Shown: positions 33,868 to 41,872 of the stretch, piece by piece
How positions within the stretch are numbered: the stretch's first letter is position 1
How the letters are laid out: each line of letters opens with the position of its first letter
DNA from: Halorubrum sp. 2020YC2
GTDB lineage: Archaea > Halobacteriota > Halobacteria > Halobacteriales > Haloferacaceae
Length of the DNA: 64,000 nt
Direction: 5' to 3'
Assembly (NCBI RefSeq): GCF_018623055.1
Contig: NZ_CP076019.1
Location: 1,302,001 to 1,366,000, forward strand
The notes under the pieces: model-generated
The model's input: only the letters and a program-made list of their open reading frames with translations
The model's database searches: none
Told to the model about the DNA's origin: nothing
Made by a program: the position numbers and the translations under genes

Positions 33868-34698
33868 GTGAACTACCTCGCACGCACCGCGAGCGGCCGG
33901 CCGCTGCTGGGCGACGAGGAGGGGTACGTGCCGCTCGCGGCGGCTGAGCCGCGAGCCGAAAGCGTTCGCGACGCGCTCCCGCTGGCGGCCGCGGGCGACC
34001 TCGCGAGCGTCGAGGACGCGCCCGCCGAGCCCGTGCCGGCCGAGGACTTAACCTTCGGGCCGCCGCTGGAGCGGTTCGGGAAGCTCTGGGGGATCGGTCT
34101 CAACTACGCCGACCACGCCGGCGACCTCGACGAGGAGCGCCCGGAGGAACCGGCCAGTTTCATCAAGCCGTCCACGGCCCTGACGGGGCCGGGCGGCCCG
34201 ATCAGGCTGCCGCCGAGCGAGCAGAGCGAGCGCGTGACCGCAGAGGCGGAACTGGCGGTGTTGCTGGGTCGAGAGTGTCGATCGGTCGCGACCCGAGAGG
34301 TGGACGACGTCGTCGCCGGCTACCTCCCGGTGATCGATATGACCGCCGAGGACGTGCTCCGGCGGAACCCCCGGTTCCTCACGCGCGCGAAGAGTTACGA
34401 CACGTTCCTCGTCGTCGGGCCGGCGATCGCGGTCCCGGACGAGCCGGTCGATCTCGCGGACGCGACGGTGACGACGCGGGTCAACGGCGAGGTCGAGGCC
34501 GAAAACGAGGTGCGGAACATGCTGTTCCCGCCCGCGGAGATCGTCTCGTTCCACTCCGAGGTGTCGACGCTGCGCCCCGGCGACCTGTTCAGCACCGGAA
34601 CTCCGGGCGCGGCGCCGATCGAACCCGACGACGAGGTGCGAGCGACCGTCGAATCGATCGGCTCCGTGTCGGCGTCGGTGACCGGCCGCCGGTTCTGA
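33868..34698 (+). CDS. Fumarylacetoacetate hydrolase family protein, first copy
   Basis: A 276-residue FAH-family enzyme cleaving C-C bonds in acylpyruvates or related acids, or decarboxylating or hydrating them. Landmarks: GKLWGIGLNYADHAGD, PASFIKPSTALTGPGGPIRLP, EAELAVLLGRECRSV with metal-binding Glu, VIDMTAEDV, FLVVGPAIA and RPGDLFSTGTPGAAPI. GTG at 33868 gives the short leader MNYLARTASGRPLLG common in haloarchaeal members. It ends the SDR-cupin-FAH cluster. A shorter paralogue lies at 56419. Confidence 0.86.
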   Translation: MNYLARTASGRPLLGDEEGYVPLAAAEPRAESVRDALPLAAAGDLASVEDAPAEPVPAEDLTFGPPLERFGKLWGIGLNYADHAGDLDEERPEEPASFIKPSTALTGPGGPIRLPPSEQSERVTAEAELAVLLGRECRSVATREVDDVVAGYLPVIDMTAEDVLRRNPRFLTRAKSYDTFLVVGPAIAVPDEPVDLADATVTTRVNGEVEAENEVRNMLFPPAEIVSFHSEVSTLRPGDLFSTGTPGAAPIEPDDEVRATVESIGSVSASVTGRRF

Positions 34699-34885
34699 GT
34701 ACGCCCCGGTCGCGGCCGGTCCCTGCCGCGGCGTTGCGACCTCGAAAGAGAGGTATATATACCGTCACACATCAGCGGTCGCGCTCTCCAGTCCTTCTGT
34801 GGTAGAGGGGAGTCAGGCGTTTCGCGGGCTGAATGCGCGTTAGAACTGGTCTCGTCTGTCTCTCGTCGATGGCATCTGGAAGAAA

Positions 34886-34897
34886 GTTTTATATATC
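34886..34897 (+). promoter_or_regulatory. Promoter of the second tfb gene
   Basis: TTTTATATATCC is a strong TATA box about 85 bp before the ATG at 34979. It implies a 5' leader of roughly 55-60 nt, in contrast to the leaderless first tfb. A second AT-rich patch (about 34752-34760, TATATATAC) lies further upstream. The 280-bp gap before the gene contains no other coding signal. Confidence 0.5.
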
Positions 34898-34978
34898 CTC
34901 GCAACTAACTATACGTTAACAGACTGGCGATTCGCGGACCTCGCTGTATTTCCGTCGGGGGATCGTCGGAGCCAACCC

Positions 34979-36055
34979 ATGACAGAGACAGACACCTACA
35001 GCGGCGGCGGTACGGAGCGAGAACGACTGACTGACTCGGCCGACGAGACCGGAAGCGGGGAGCGCACGCGAACGAGGGCGACGGACTCAACGACCGAGGA
35101 GACGGCGAGCGCCGAGGAAACGGCGAACGCCGAGGAGACGGCGAGCGAGCGCGAGCGGAGCACGACCTGTCCCGAGTGCGGCGGCCAGTTAGCGACGGAC
35201 ACGGAACACGGCGAGACCGTCTGTACCGACTGCGGACTCGTCGTCGAGGAGGACTCGGTCGACCGCGGACCGGAGTGGCGAGCGTTCAACTCCGGCGAGC
35301 GGGACAGCAAGTCGCGGGTCGGGGCCCCGACGACGAACATGATGCACGACAAGGGGCTCTCGACGAACATCGGTTGGCAGGATAAAGACGCCTACGGTAA
35401 GTCGCTCTCCGGGCGGCAGCGGCGCCGGATGCAGCGGCTGCGGACGTGGAACGAGCGGTTCCGCACCCGCGACTCCAAGGAGCGCAACCTCAAGCAGGCG
35501 CTCGGTGAGATCGACCGCATGGCCAGTGCACTCGGCCTCCCGGACAACGTCCGCGAGACCGCTAGCGTCATCTACCGCCGCGCGCTGAGCGAGAACCTCC
35601 TCCCCGGCCGCTCCATCGAGGGCGTCGCGACCGCGGCGCTGTACGCGGCCGCCAGACAGGTGGGGAACCCCCGGAGCCTCGACGAGTTCACGGCGGTCTC
35701 GCGGGTCGAGAAGATGGAACTCACGCGGACGTACCGCTACGTCGTCCGCGAGCTGAAGCTGGAGGTGAAGCCGGCGGACCCGACGAGCTACGTCCCGCGG
35801 TTCGCCTCGCGGCTCGACCTCTCGGACGAGGCCGAGCGCCGGGCCCGCGAACTGCTCGACGACGCCGCGAACGCGGGGATCACGAGCGGCAAGTCGCCCG
35901 TGGGACTCGCCGCCGCCGCGGTGTACGCCGCCGCCCTGCTGTCAAACGAGAAGGTGACCCAGAGCCAGGTCTCCGACGTGGCCGACGTGTCCGAGGTCAC
36001 TATCCGGAACCGGTACAAGGAGCTGCTCGAAGCGAGCGGCGACGTGTCCGCCTGA
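34979..36055 (+). CDS. tfb: Transcription initiation factor IIB (TFB), second copy
   Basis: A 358-residue TFB. The first 60 residues are a low-complexity acidic extension with repeated ETAS/ETAN-type units, absent from the first copy. The zinc ribbon CPECGG...CTDCG follows (about 62-83), then [22 protein letters not shown] and two cyclin repeats (SIEGVATAALYAAARQVG and SPVGLAAAAVYAAALLS). Relative to the first TFB, recognition-helix residues are well conserved ([14 protein letters not shown]). The two probably direct partly different promoters, a known haloarchaeal strategy. TATA and leader are described separately. Confidence 0.92.
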   Translation: MTETDTYSGGGTERERLTDSADETGSGERTRTRATDSTTEETASAEETANAEETASERERSTTCPECGGQLATDTEHGETVCTDCGLVVEEDSVDRGPEWRAFNSGERDSKSRVGAPTTNMMHDKGLSTNIGWQDKDAYGKSLSGRQRRRMQRLRTWNERFRTRDSKERNLKQALGEIDRMASALGLPDNVRETASVIYRRALSENLLPGRSIEGVATAALYAAARQVGNPRSLDEFTAVSRVEKMELTRTYRYVVRELKLEVKPADPTSYVPRFASRLDLSDEAERRARELLDDAANAGITSGKSPVGLAAAAVYAAALLSNEKVTQSQVSDVADVSEVTIRNRYKELLEASGDVSA

Positions 36056-36083
36056 TCCGACGCCCGCGCCGGTTCGCCACCCA

Positions 36084-36092
36084 CGTTTTTAA
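36084..36092 (+). promoter_or_regulatory. TATA element of the small zinc-ribbon gene
   Basis: CGTTTTTAA lies about 27 bp before the ATG at 36116, right for a leaderless transcript. Confidence 0.45.
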
Positions 36093-36115
36093 CGCGGCCC
36101 GCTGTAGGCGAGAAC

Positions 36116-36295
36116 ATGGTCGACGCGTTCGTCAGACTGGTCTGTCCGGAGTGCGGCAAGGAGTGGCAGGAGAACCCCGCCGAGCTTCAGGACCTTCGGT
36201 CCAACTTCAGCTGTTCGGCGTGTCACGCGACGCGGCGCCTGACCGAGTTCATGCGGACCGAGCGGGACCTCGAAGCGGTCAGGCAGTTTCAGTAA
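36116..36295 (+). CDS. Small zinc-ribbon protein
   Basis: A 59-residue protein starting MVDAFVRLVCPECGKEWQEN, with two CxxC knuckles: CPEC (10-13) and CSAC (32-35). They are about 18 residues apart and should bind one zinc. It ends RTERDLEAVRQFQ. Very small zinc-binding proteins of this form are common in haloarchaea and mostly uncharacterised (I recall the family as DUF7836 but am not certain). It follows tfb by 60 bp with its own TATA-like element. Confidence 0.75.
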   Translation: MVDAFVRLVCPECGKEWQENPAELQDLRSNFSCSACHATRRLTEFMRTERDLEAVRQFQ

Positions 36296-36506
36296 CCGAG
36301 AGCGACCCGGAACCAGCGGTGACTCGGTGGCCGCGGCCCCTTCCACGCCGCCCCCACGTCGAGTCCGCCGGGCTGTGAGTCGCCCGTGGTTCACCGGCCC
36401 CGGTATCCGCGGATGTACCTACAACGATCCTGAACGTCTCGTCGAGAAACCACTTCTCCGCCCCGCTACTCGCGAAATACGCGAATACCATGGTAACGTG
36501 ACTCAA

Positions 36507-36518
36507 GATAATAATATA
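36507..36518 (+). promoter_or_regulatory. TATA box of the second UPF0058 gene
   Basis: AGATAATAATATATACC contains the box (about 36507-36518), roughly 33 bp before the ATG at 36547. The preceding 36296-36505 shows no gene. Confidence 0.5.
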
Positions 36519-36546
36519 TACCTCCAGTAGCAAAGGACTGGTACTC

Positions 36547-36780
36547 ATGAAGAAGCAGGAGCTCATCCATCTTCACGGTCTCCTCGCGGAGGTACGAAAA
36601 CAGTGCGAGTTCTGGGACGACGACGTTGACCTCGAAGCCTACGAGGAACTGGGCGTCAAACCGACATCGATTCACAAGTCGAAGACCGACCACAAAGCGG
36701 CCGTTTTCAAGCTGACCGAGGGAATCACCGAGCCGATGGAGTCGTCCGAGTCGGAGCCGCTGGCCCCGACCGCCGACTGA
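36547..36780 (+). CDS. UPF0058 family protein, short paralogue
   Basis: A 77-residue member of the same family as the protein at 8057. The shared core is MKKQELIHLHGLLAEVRKQC and the signature SIHKSKTDHKAAVFKL (about 38-53). It lacks the extended HEHKHA histidines and has a shorter tail. Function unknown; presence of two copies in 30 kb suggests distinct regulation or partners. Confidence 0.85.
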   Translation: MKKQELIHLHGLLAEVRKQCEFWDDDVDLEAYEELGVKPTSIHKSKTDHKAAVFKLTEGITEPMESSESEPLAPTAD

Positions 36781-36843
36781 ACCGTTTACCGCGTCCCGTT
36801 CCTCGCCGCCCGCACCGATCACCGGACAGCGTCGCGGCCGCGG

Positions 36844-37284
36844 TCAGGACCCGACGGGCTCTCCGTCACCGCGGAGTTCCGACTCGTCGTCGCCGGACGC
36901 GGAGCCTCGGTCGGAGGCCGGCGTGCCGTCGGTGCGGTCGCTCTCCTCGGAGTCGATTTCGGTGACCGACAACACCTTCAGCGGGATGTTTCGGAGTCGC
37001 TTCCCGATCTCCTTGCGCGCGACGCGGCTGGCGTGTTCACCCCGGTCGACGTTGAACACGTCCATCTGAAGCTCCAAGGCGACGAGCGCCTCGTCGGCCG
37101 CGACGAACGCCGGATCGAGCTGCTCGCCGCTCGGTGACGTTCGGGTTCCGGTGTCGATCTCGACGTAGTTGAGGTCGGGGTTGAGCATCTCTCCGGTCTT
37201 CGAGATGGCGATCCGGACCGCCTCGTCGGCGGTCTCCACGTCGTACACCGGGACTGCGGCCTCGACGACGACTCGACAGTCCAT
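36844..37284 (-). CDS. UPF0212 (DUF555) family protein
   Basis: A 146-residue protein starting MDCRVVVEAAVPVYDVETAD, the family hallmark, followed by RIAISKTGEMLNPDLNYVEI and EALVALELQMDVFNVDRGEHASRVARKEIGKRL. Other archaeal members have a CPxCG zinc knuckle after YVEI; here the matching stretch reads GTRTSPSGEQLDPAF with no cysteines. The C-terminal 35 residues are a low-complexity acidic tail. Function unknown. It lies 70 bp downstream of, and in the same direction as, the OGG1 gene. Confidence 0.85.
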   Translation of the reverse strand: MDCRVVVEAAVPVYDVETADEAVRIAISKTGEMLNPDLNYVEIDTGTRTSPSGEQLDPAFVAADEALVALELQMDVFNVDRGEHASRVARKEIGKRLRNIPLKVLSVTEIDSEESDRTDGTPASDRGSASGDDESELRGDGEPVGS

Positions 37285-37354
37285 CACGCCCGAGAATACC
37301 ACGCGAACGAGTATCAAACTTCGGCCGCGGTCGCCACGCGGAGCGCTCCCTCGC

Positions 37355-38281
37355 TCACTCGCCGCCGGCGCGGAGGTAGTAGAACACGTACGTCTGCGCG
37401 TAGCCGGCGAACTCGCCGCCGAACCGCTCACGGATCGCCCGGGAGGTCGCCGCGTAGCTCCCGCGGTCGCAGTCGGGGTAGTACTCTTCGATGGTGGTTC
37501 GAATCCAGGTGTCGAGCGGCACCGCCTCGAGGAAGCCTAAAGAGAACAGCAGCACGCAGTCCGCGACCTTCTCCCCGACGCCGACGAACCGCGTGAGCGA
37601 CTCGCGGGCCTCCTCGTACGGCAGGTCGGCCGCCTCCAGGGGGTCCGCCTCGCCGCTCGCGACCATCTCGGCCGTGCGCCGGACGTACGGCGCGCGGTAT
37701 CCCAGAGAGAGGTCGCGGAGTTCGTCCTCCGTGCGGGCGGCCAGTTGCTCGGGCGTCGGAAAGGCCCGGTACGTCTCGCCGTCGAGCGCGACCGCGTCGC
37801 CGTACGTCTCCCGAAGCCGACGCTGCATGCCGTGGATGCGGGCGACTCGCATCTGTGCCGAGCAGATGAACGAGACCAGACAGGGGAAGACGGGGTCGCG
37901 GGTCAGCCGCATCCCCTCGTAGGCGTCGTACGCGCGTTCGAGGAGCGGGAGGTCTGGCGTGGCGTCCAAGACCGCGTTGAGGTCGTCGTCGAGTCGCAAC
38001 AGGTGCGTCAACAGCGGCTCGGCGTCGATCGACGACTCCCAGCGGAGGGTCCCGTCGTGGACGCCGCCCTCCTGTCGAACTCGGACCGGGACCCGGTCTT
38101 CGGTCACGCCGGGGACCGGGTCGACGACCGTCTCGTACCACGCGTCGCCGCCGCGCGCGTGGAGCTCGTCGTACGTATCGCCGTCAGCGCGGTTCCAGAG
38201 GTAGCTCTGCCCGCTCTCGAGGGTCGCCTGAAGGTCGAACGGTCCAGCCAGATCGCCGACGTCGATCGCCCCGCGTTCCAT
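37355..38281 (-). CDS. ogg: 8-Oxoguanine DNA glycosylase/AP lyase (OGG1 type)
   Basis: A 308-residue base-excision repair enzyme that removes 8-oxoguanine and nicks the strand. The N-terminal OGG domain has FDLQATLESGQSYLWNR. The HhH-GPD segment GVGEKVADCVLLFSLGFLEA contains the likely catalytic lysine K238 and is followed by VPLDTW with aspartate D257. QMRVARIHGMQRRLRETYGD and RFVGVGEKVADC match eukaryote-like OGG1 rather than the short AGOG family. It is transcribed leftward ahead of UPF0212 and divergently from the SRPBCC gene. Confidence 0.9.
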   Translation of the reverse strand: MERGAIDVGDLAGPFDLQATLESGQSYLWNRADGDTYDELHARGGDAWYETVVDPVPGVTEDRVPVRVRQEGGVHDGTLRWESSIDAEPLLTHLLRLDDDLNAVLDATPDLPLLERAYDAYEGMRLTRDPVFPCLVSFICSAQMRVARIHGMQRRLRETYGDAVALDGETYRAFPTPEQLAARTEDELRDLSLGYRAPYVRRTAEMVASGEADPLEAADLPYEEARESLTRFVGVGEKVADCVLLFSLGFLEAVPLDTWIRTTIEEYYPDCDRGSYAATSRAIRERFGGEFAGYAQTYVFYYLRAGGE

Positions 38282-38373
38282 CGTCTTCGGTCAGGACGCG
38301 CTCGGACATGCGGGTTTCGGTCGCGGACCGCCGCCGAAGACGGCTTTTTGTCCGCCCGACCCGTATCGGAGAT

Positions 38374-38874
38374 ATGCCGACGTACAGGCGGACGACTCGG
38401 GTGCCGGCCCCGATCGAAGACGTGTGGGAGTTTCACTCCACGGTCGACGGACTGCGCGAACTCACCCCCGACTGGATGCGCCTCCGGATCAGCGGCGTCG
38501 AGGGGCCGGACGGCTCGCCCGATCCCGAGGTCCTCGTCGCCGGGTCGACGATAGGGATGTCGATCAGGCCGTTCGGGGTCGGACCGCGACAGCGGTGGAC
38601 CTCGCGGATCGTCGAACGCGATCCCGAAGGGGTGACCCCGCCCGAGCGCTCCGCTCGGTTCGTCGACGAGATGGAGGGCGGTCCCTTCCGTCGCTGGGAG
38701 CACACCCACGCGTTCTACGCCGACGGCGACGAGACCCTGCTCGTCGACACGGTCGCCTACCGGCTTCCGCTCGGCCCGCTCGGCGACGCGGCCGGCCCGC
38801 CGGCGAAGATCGGATTCGAGGGGATGTTCCGCGACCGACACCGGCGGACGGTCGAGCGGTTCTCGGAGAACTGA
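38374..38874 (+). CDS. SRPBCC (START-like) domain protein
   Basis: A 166-residue protein starting MPTYRRTTRVPAPIEDVWEF, the standard opening of coenzyme Q-binding/polyketide-cyclase-like SRPBCC proteins. The central RWTSRIVERDPEGVTPPERS and the end FEGMFRDRHRRTVERF fit the long C-terminal helix that lines the ligand pocket. The ligand is unknown. The start at 38374 is chosen because the upstream part is low-complexity and overlaps the ogg promoter region. Confidence 0.82.
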   Translation: MPTYRRTTRVPAPIEDVWEFHSTVDGLRELTPDWMRLRISGVEGPDGSPDPEVLVAGSTIGMSIRPFGVGPRQRWTSRIVERDPEGVTPPERSARFVDEMEGGPFRRWEHTHAFYADGDETLLVDTVAYRLPLGPLGDAAGPPAKIGFEGMFRDRHRRTVERFSEN

Positions 38875-38908
38875 GCCCGGCGGAGCGAGGGACGCGGAAT
38901 CAGTCGAC

Positions 38909-40471
38909 CTACGGCGACGCCGCCCGGGTCGCGTCCGCTCCGAACGTGAGTTCGAAGACGGCACCGTCGTCGTTTCGCGCCTCGATGTCCCACTCGTGCG
39001 CCTCGACGATCCGGTCGACGATCGCCAGGCCGATCCCGGAGCTGTCGGCCGAGGAGACGCCCGAGTCGAACACCGTGTCGACGATTTCGACCGGGATCCC
39101 CGGCCCGTCGTCCGCGACGTACAGCCCGCCGTCGGTGCCGTCGGTACCGAGCGGCCCGATCTCTATCGCGACGTCTCGACCGCCGTGATCGATCGCGTTC
39201 CGAAAGAGGTTCTCGAACGCCTGACGAAGTCGACTGGGGTCGGCCTCGACGCGGCCGACCTCGTCCGCGATCGTGAGCGTCGCGTCCGGCGCGCGCACCG
39301 ACTGCCACGCGTCCTCCGCGATAGCCTCGATCGGAACGAGTTCCGTGTCACCGATCGCCTCCCCCCGGCGCGCGAGCATGAGGAGGTCGTCGATCAGCGT
39401 CTCCATCCGGTCGACCGCACCGCTCATGGCCTCGTGGCGGGCGGGCGACAGCTCTTCCTCGGAGAGCGACAGGTACCCCGAAATCACGTTGAGCGGGTTC
39501 CGGAGGTCGTGTGAGACGACCGCGCTGAACTGTTCGAGCTGTTCGGCCTGACGGCGGAGCGCCGCCCGGCGGTCGTTCCGGGCGATCGTGTGCGCGATCA
39601 AGTCACCCAGCGTACGGTACAGGTCCACCTCGCCGTCGGTCCAGACGCGGCGGTCCTCGGACTCGAACGCGACGATCCCGCTCAGCTCCCAGTCGACGAC
39701 GAGCGGCACGTGAACCGTCGCCGGCGGCGCCTCGACCGCGCTCCCGTTTCCGCCGTGGAAAGACCCCGCGGGAGCGGACGGACGCGCGACGTTGCCGAAC
39801 GTCGACAGGCGGTCCGGGTCGGGGAACTCCTTGAACGGTCTCGACGCCGGCTCGAACCCGTCGGGACACCAACTGTACGCGGGCACGAACCGCCCGTCCT
39901 GCTCTCGGTAGCAGACGATCCGATCGAGTTCGGCGTGTTCGCCCACGTTCTCCATCGTCCACTCGATCTTCGTTCCGACCTCGTCGGTGCGCGTGCTCAT
40001 CAGCGTCGTTCCCGAATCGAGCAGCACTTCCGCGAGGCGAGCGACGTCGTCGTCACCGAGCCGAACTCGGTCGGGATCCACCCTGTTCGCGAGGCGCTCG
40101 ACGAGCGGGTCAGAGTCGGCGGGGCCGTCCCCGTCCGTGGCGTCGACCACGTCGTCGACGCCTGCCGACAGCAGAGTTCGGACCGTCGCCGTCGTCGCGT
40201 CTTCGACGACGGCGATCACCGGCACGTTCGACGGGAGCATCGCGAGTCGATCCCTCACCGTCTCGTCGGTCGCGGCCGCGGCGGTGACGACCACACCGCA
40301 GGTCGCGTTCAGCAACTCCTCACCGTCACGATCAGCGCCGAAGTCGGCGGGGGCGAGCGTGCGAAACGTCGGGCCGTCGGGTCCCTCCCAGGCGGTGTCG
40401 ACCGCGCGGGATACGCGTTCGCCGGCGCTCGCGTCGTCGCCCACGAACGCGACGACCGTTCGCCGTTCCAT
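38909..40471 (-). CDS. GAF-domain sensor histidine kinase
   Basis: A 520-residue soluble kinase. The first 120 residues resemble a receiver-like alpha/beta domain (MERRTVVAFVGDDAS) but without an obvious phospho-acceptor set. Residues 145-305 form a GAF domain (VGTKIEWTMENVGEHAELDR, PLVVDWELSGIVAFESEDRR). The H-box VVSHDLRNPLNVI carries H321. The ATPase has LFRNAIDHG (N-box), VADDGPGIP (G1) and SSGIGLAIVDRIVEAH (G2). No membrane helix is present, so it senses internal cues. No response regulator is adjacent. Confidence 0.86.
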   Translation of the reverse strand: MERRTVVAFVGDDASAGERVSRAVDTAWEGPDGPTFRTLAPADFGADRDGEELLNATCGVVVTAAAATDETVRDRLAMLPSNVPVIAVVEDATTATVRTLLSAGVDDVVDATDGDGPADSDPLVERLANRVDPDRVRLGDDDVARLAEVLLDSGTTLMSTRTDEVGTKIEWTMENVGEHAELDRIVCYREQDGRFVPAYSWCPDGFEPASRPFKEFPDPDRLSTFGNVARPSAPAGSFHGGNGSAVEAPPATVHVPLVVDWELSGIVAFESEDRRVWTDGEVDLYRTLGDLIAHTIARNDRRAALRRQAEQLEQFSAVVSHDLRNPLNVISGYLSLSEEELSPARHEAMSGAVDRMETLIDDLLMLARRGEAIGDTELVPIEAIAEDAWQSVRAPDATLTIADEVGRVEADPSRLRQAFENLFRNAIDHGGRDVAIEIGPLGTDGTDGGLYVADDGPGIPVEIVDTVFDSGVSSADSSGIGLAIVDRIVEAHEWDIEARNDDGAVFELTFGADATRAASP

Positions 40472-40534
40472 ATCCGTTCAAGTCGGTCCGCGGGCTTCAA
40501 CGTTTATCCCAAAATATCGGCGCTGAAAACGCTA

Positions 40535-41419
40535 TCACCGGTCCGCGGCCGCGGTGACGTAGATCCCTACCAGGACAACACAGCCGCCGCCGACGGTGGC
40601 CGGCGTCGGCGCCTCCGACAGCAGCACGAGCGCGAGCAGCGTCGCGCCGACCGGCTCACCGAGGAGCGAGACGGAGACGACGCTCGATTCGAGGTGTGCG
40701 AGCGCCCAGTTGAGAACTGTGTGTCCGAGCAGCCCCGGACCGACTGCCAGCCCCGCGAACAGAAGCCACTCTCGGGGCGGATATCCACCGAGCGAGTGCC
40801 CCGCGGCGAGGACGAACGCGAGCAGAACGAACGCACAGACGCCGTACACGACCGTGACGTAGGGGACGAGCGAGATTCGCTGGCGCAACGAGCGCCCGGC
40901 CAGCACGTACCCCGCGGCGGCAATCGCGCCGGACAGCGCCAGCGCGTTCCCGTACAGCGGACGAGGACCGACCGCCACTCCGCCGAGGAAGTCGCCGATC
41001 GACATCGAGGCCATCCCGGCGACCGCGACGGCGATACCCACGGCCATGCGGCGCGTGACGCGCTCCCGCAGCACCAGCCACGCGCCGAGCGCGACGAACA
41101 CCGGCTGGGCCTGGACGAGCGTCACGCTTGCGGCGACGCTCGTCCATCGAAGGCTCTCGAACCACGCGGCGAAGTGGACCGCGAGCGCGATTCCGGACAG
41201 AACCGCGAACCCGAGGTCCCGCGAGCGGATCCGTACAAACTCTCCCCGGTACCGCCACGCGCCGACCAAAGCCAGCGGCAGCGTCGTAAACAGTACGCGA
41301 TAGAAGGCGGCGACCGAACTGGGCGCGCCGCTCAGGCGCACGAGAATCGCGCCCGCGCTCACGGCGGTAACCGCGGCCGCGAGCCCCGCCTTCGGTGACA
41401 CCGCCGGCTTCGAGGTCAT
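40535..41419 (-). CDS. EamA/DMT-family transporter
   Basis: A 294-residue membrane protein with about ten helices arranged as two EamA repeats. Typical features are SGAPSSVAAFYRVLFTTLPL, ESLRWTSVAASVTLVQAQPVFV, WLVLRERVTRRMAVGIAVAV in the first repeat and LESSVVSVSLLGEPVGATLL in the second. DMT exporters move metabolites or amino acids; the substrate is unknown. The ATG at 41419 (MTSKPAVSPKAG) is used because the upstream extension is charged and not membrane-like. Confidence 0.85.
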   Translation of the reverse strand: MTSKPAVSPKAGLAAAVTAVSAGAILVRLSGAPSSVAAFYRVLFTTLPLALVGAWRYRGEFVRIRSRDLGFAVLSGIALAVHFAAWFESLRWTSVAASVTLVQAQPVFVALGAWLVLRERVTRRMAVGIAVAVAGMASMSIGDFLGGVAVGPRPLYGNALALSGAIAAAGYVLAGRSLRQRISLVPYVTVVYGVCAFVLLAFVLAAGHSLGGYPPREWLLFAGLAVGPGLLGHTVLNWALAHLESSVVSVSLLGEPVGATLLALVLLSEAPTPATVGGGCVVLVGIYVTAAADR

Positions 41420-41521
41420 CGAGTCTCGCGGTCGTTCGAGCGGCGGGCGCTTACCGGTTTCGAGAGGCGACCGGTCGATTAGCAGAGGGATTCGTACCCC
41501 GATAGGCGTGCCGACGGAGAT

Positions 41522-41833
41522 ATGACGGCCCGGCGCGAACGGCGACACATGTGTGCGGACACGTTCGGAGTCGGTATCCGCGTCACCGAGGCGGAGTTCC
41601 GGGTGGTCGTCGGCGTTCCCTCCGACATCGACGCCGGGTGGACCGATCCCGAGGCGTTTCAGTCGCTCGTGACGGAGACCGTGTGGGAGCGGCTCGACCG
41701 ACGCCCGACGCTGGAGGCCGTCGCCGCGCGGTACGAGACGGGCGAAACGGCCTCACTCGGTAGCGTGACGATCGAACCGGACGGCACCGTGGTGGACACC
41801 GATCTCAACCGCATCAGAGCGGCGGACGACTGA
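41522..41833 (+). CDS. Small hypothetical protein
   Basis: A 103-residue acidic protein (or 94 if it starts at the second ATG at 41549, MCADTFGVGIRVTEAEF). It looks structured: FRVVVGVPSDIDAGWTDPEAFQSLV, ERLDRRPTLEAVAARYETGE and GSVTIEPDGTVV. I do not recognise the family. It is isolated between two leftward genes. Confidence 0.55.
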   Translation: MTARRERRHMCADTFGVGIRVTEAEFRVVVGVPSDIDAGWTDPEAFQSLVTETVWERLDRRPTLEAVAARYETGETASLGSVTIEPDGTVVDTDLNRIRAADD

Positions 41834-41872
41834 GGGGTCAGGTCGAGAGACGAGGCCGACGCGCCTCGGTGT

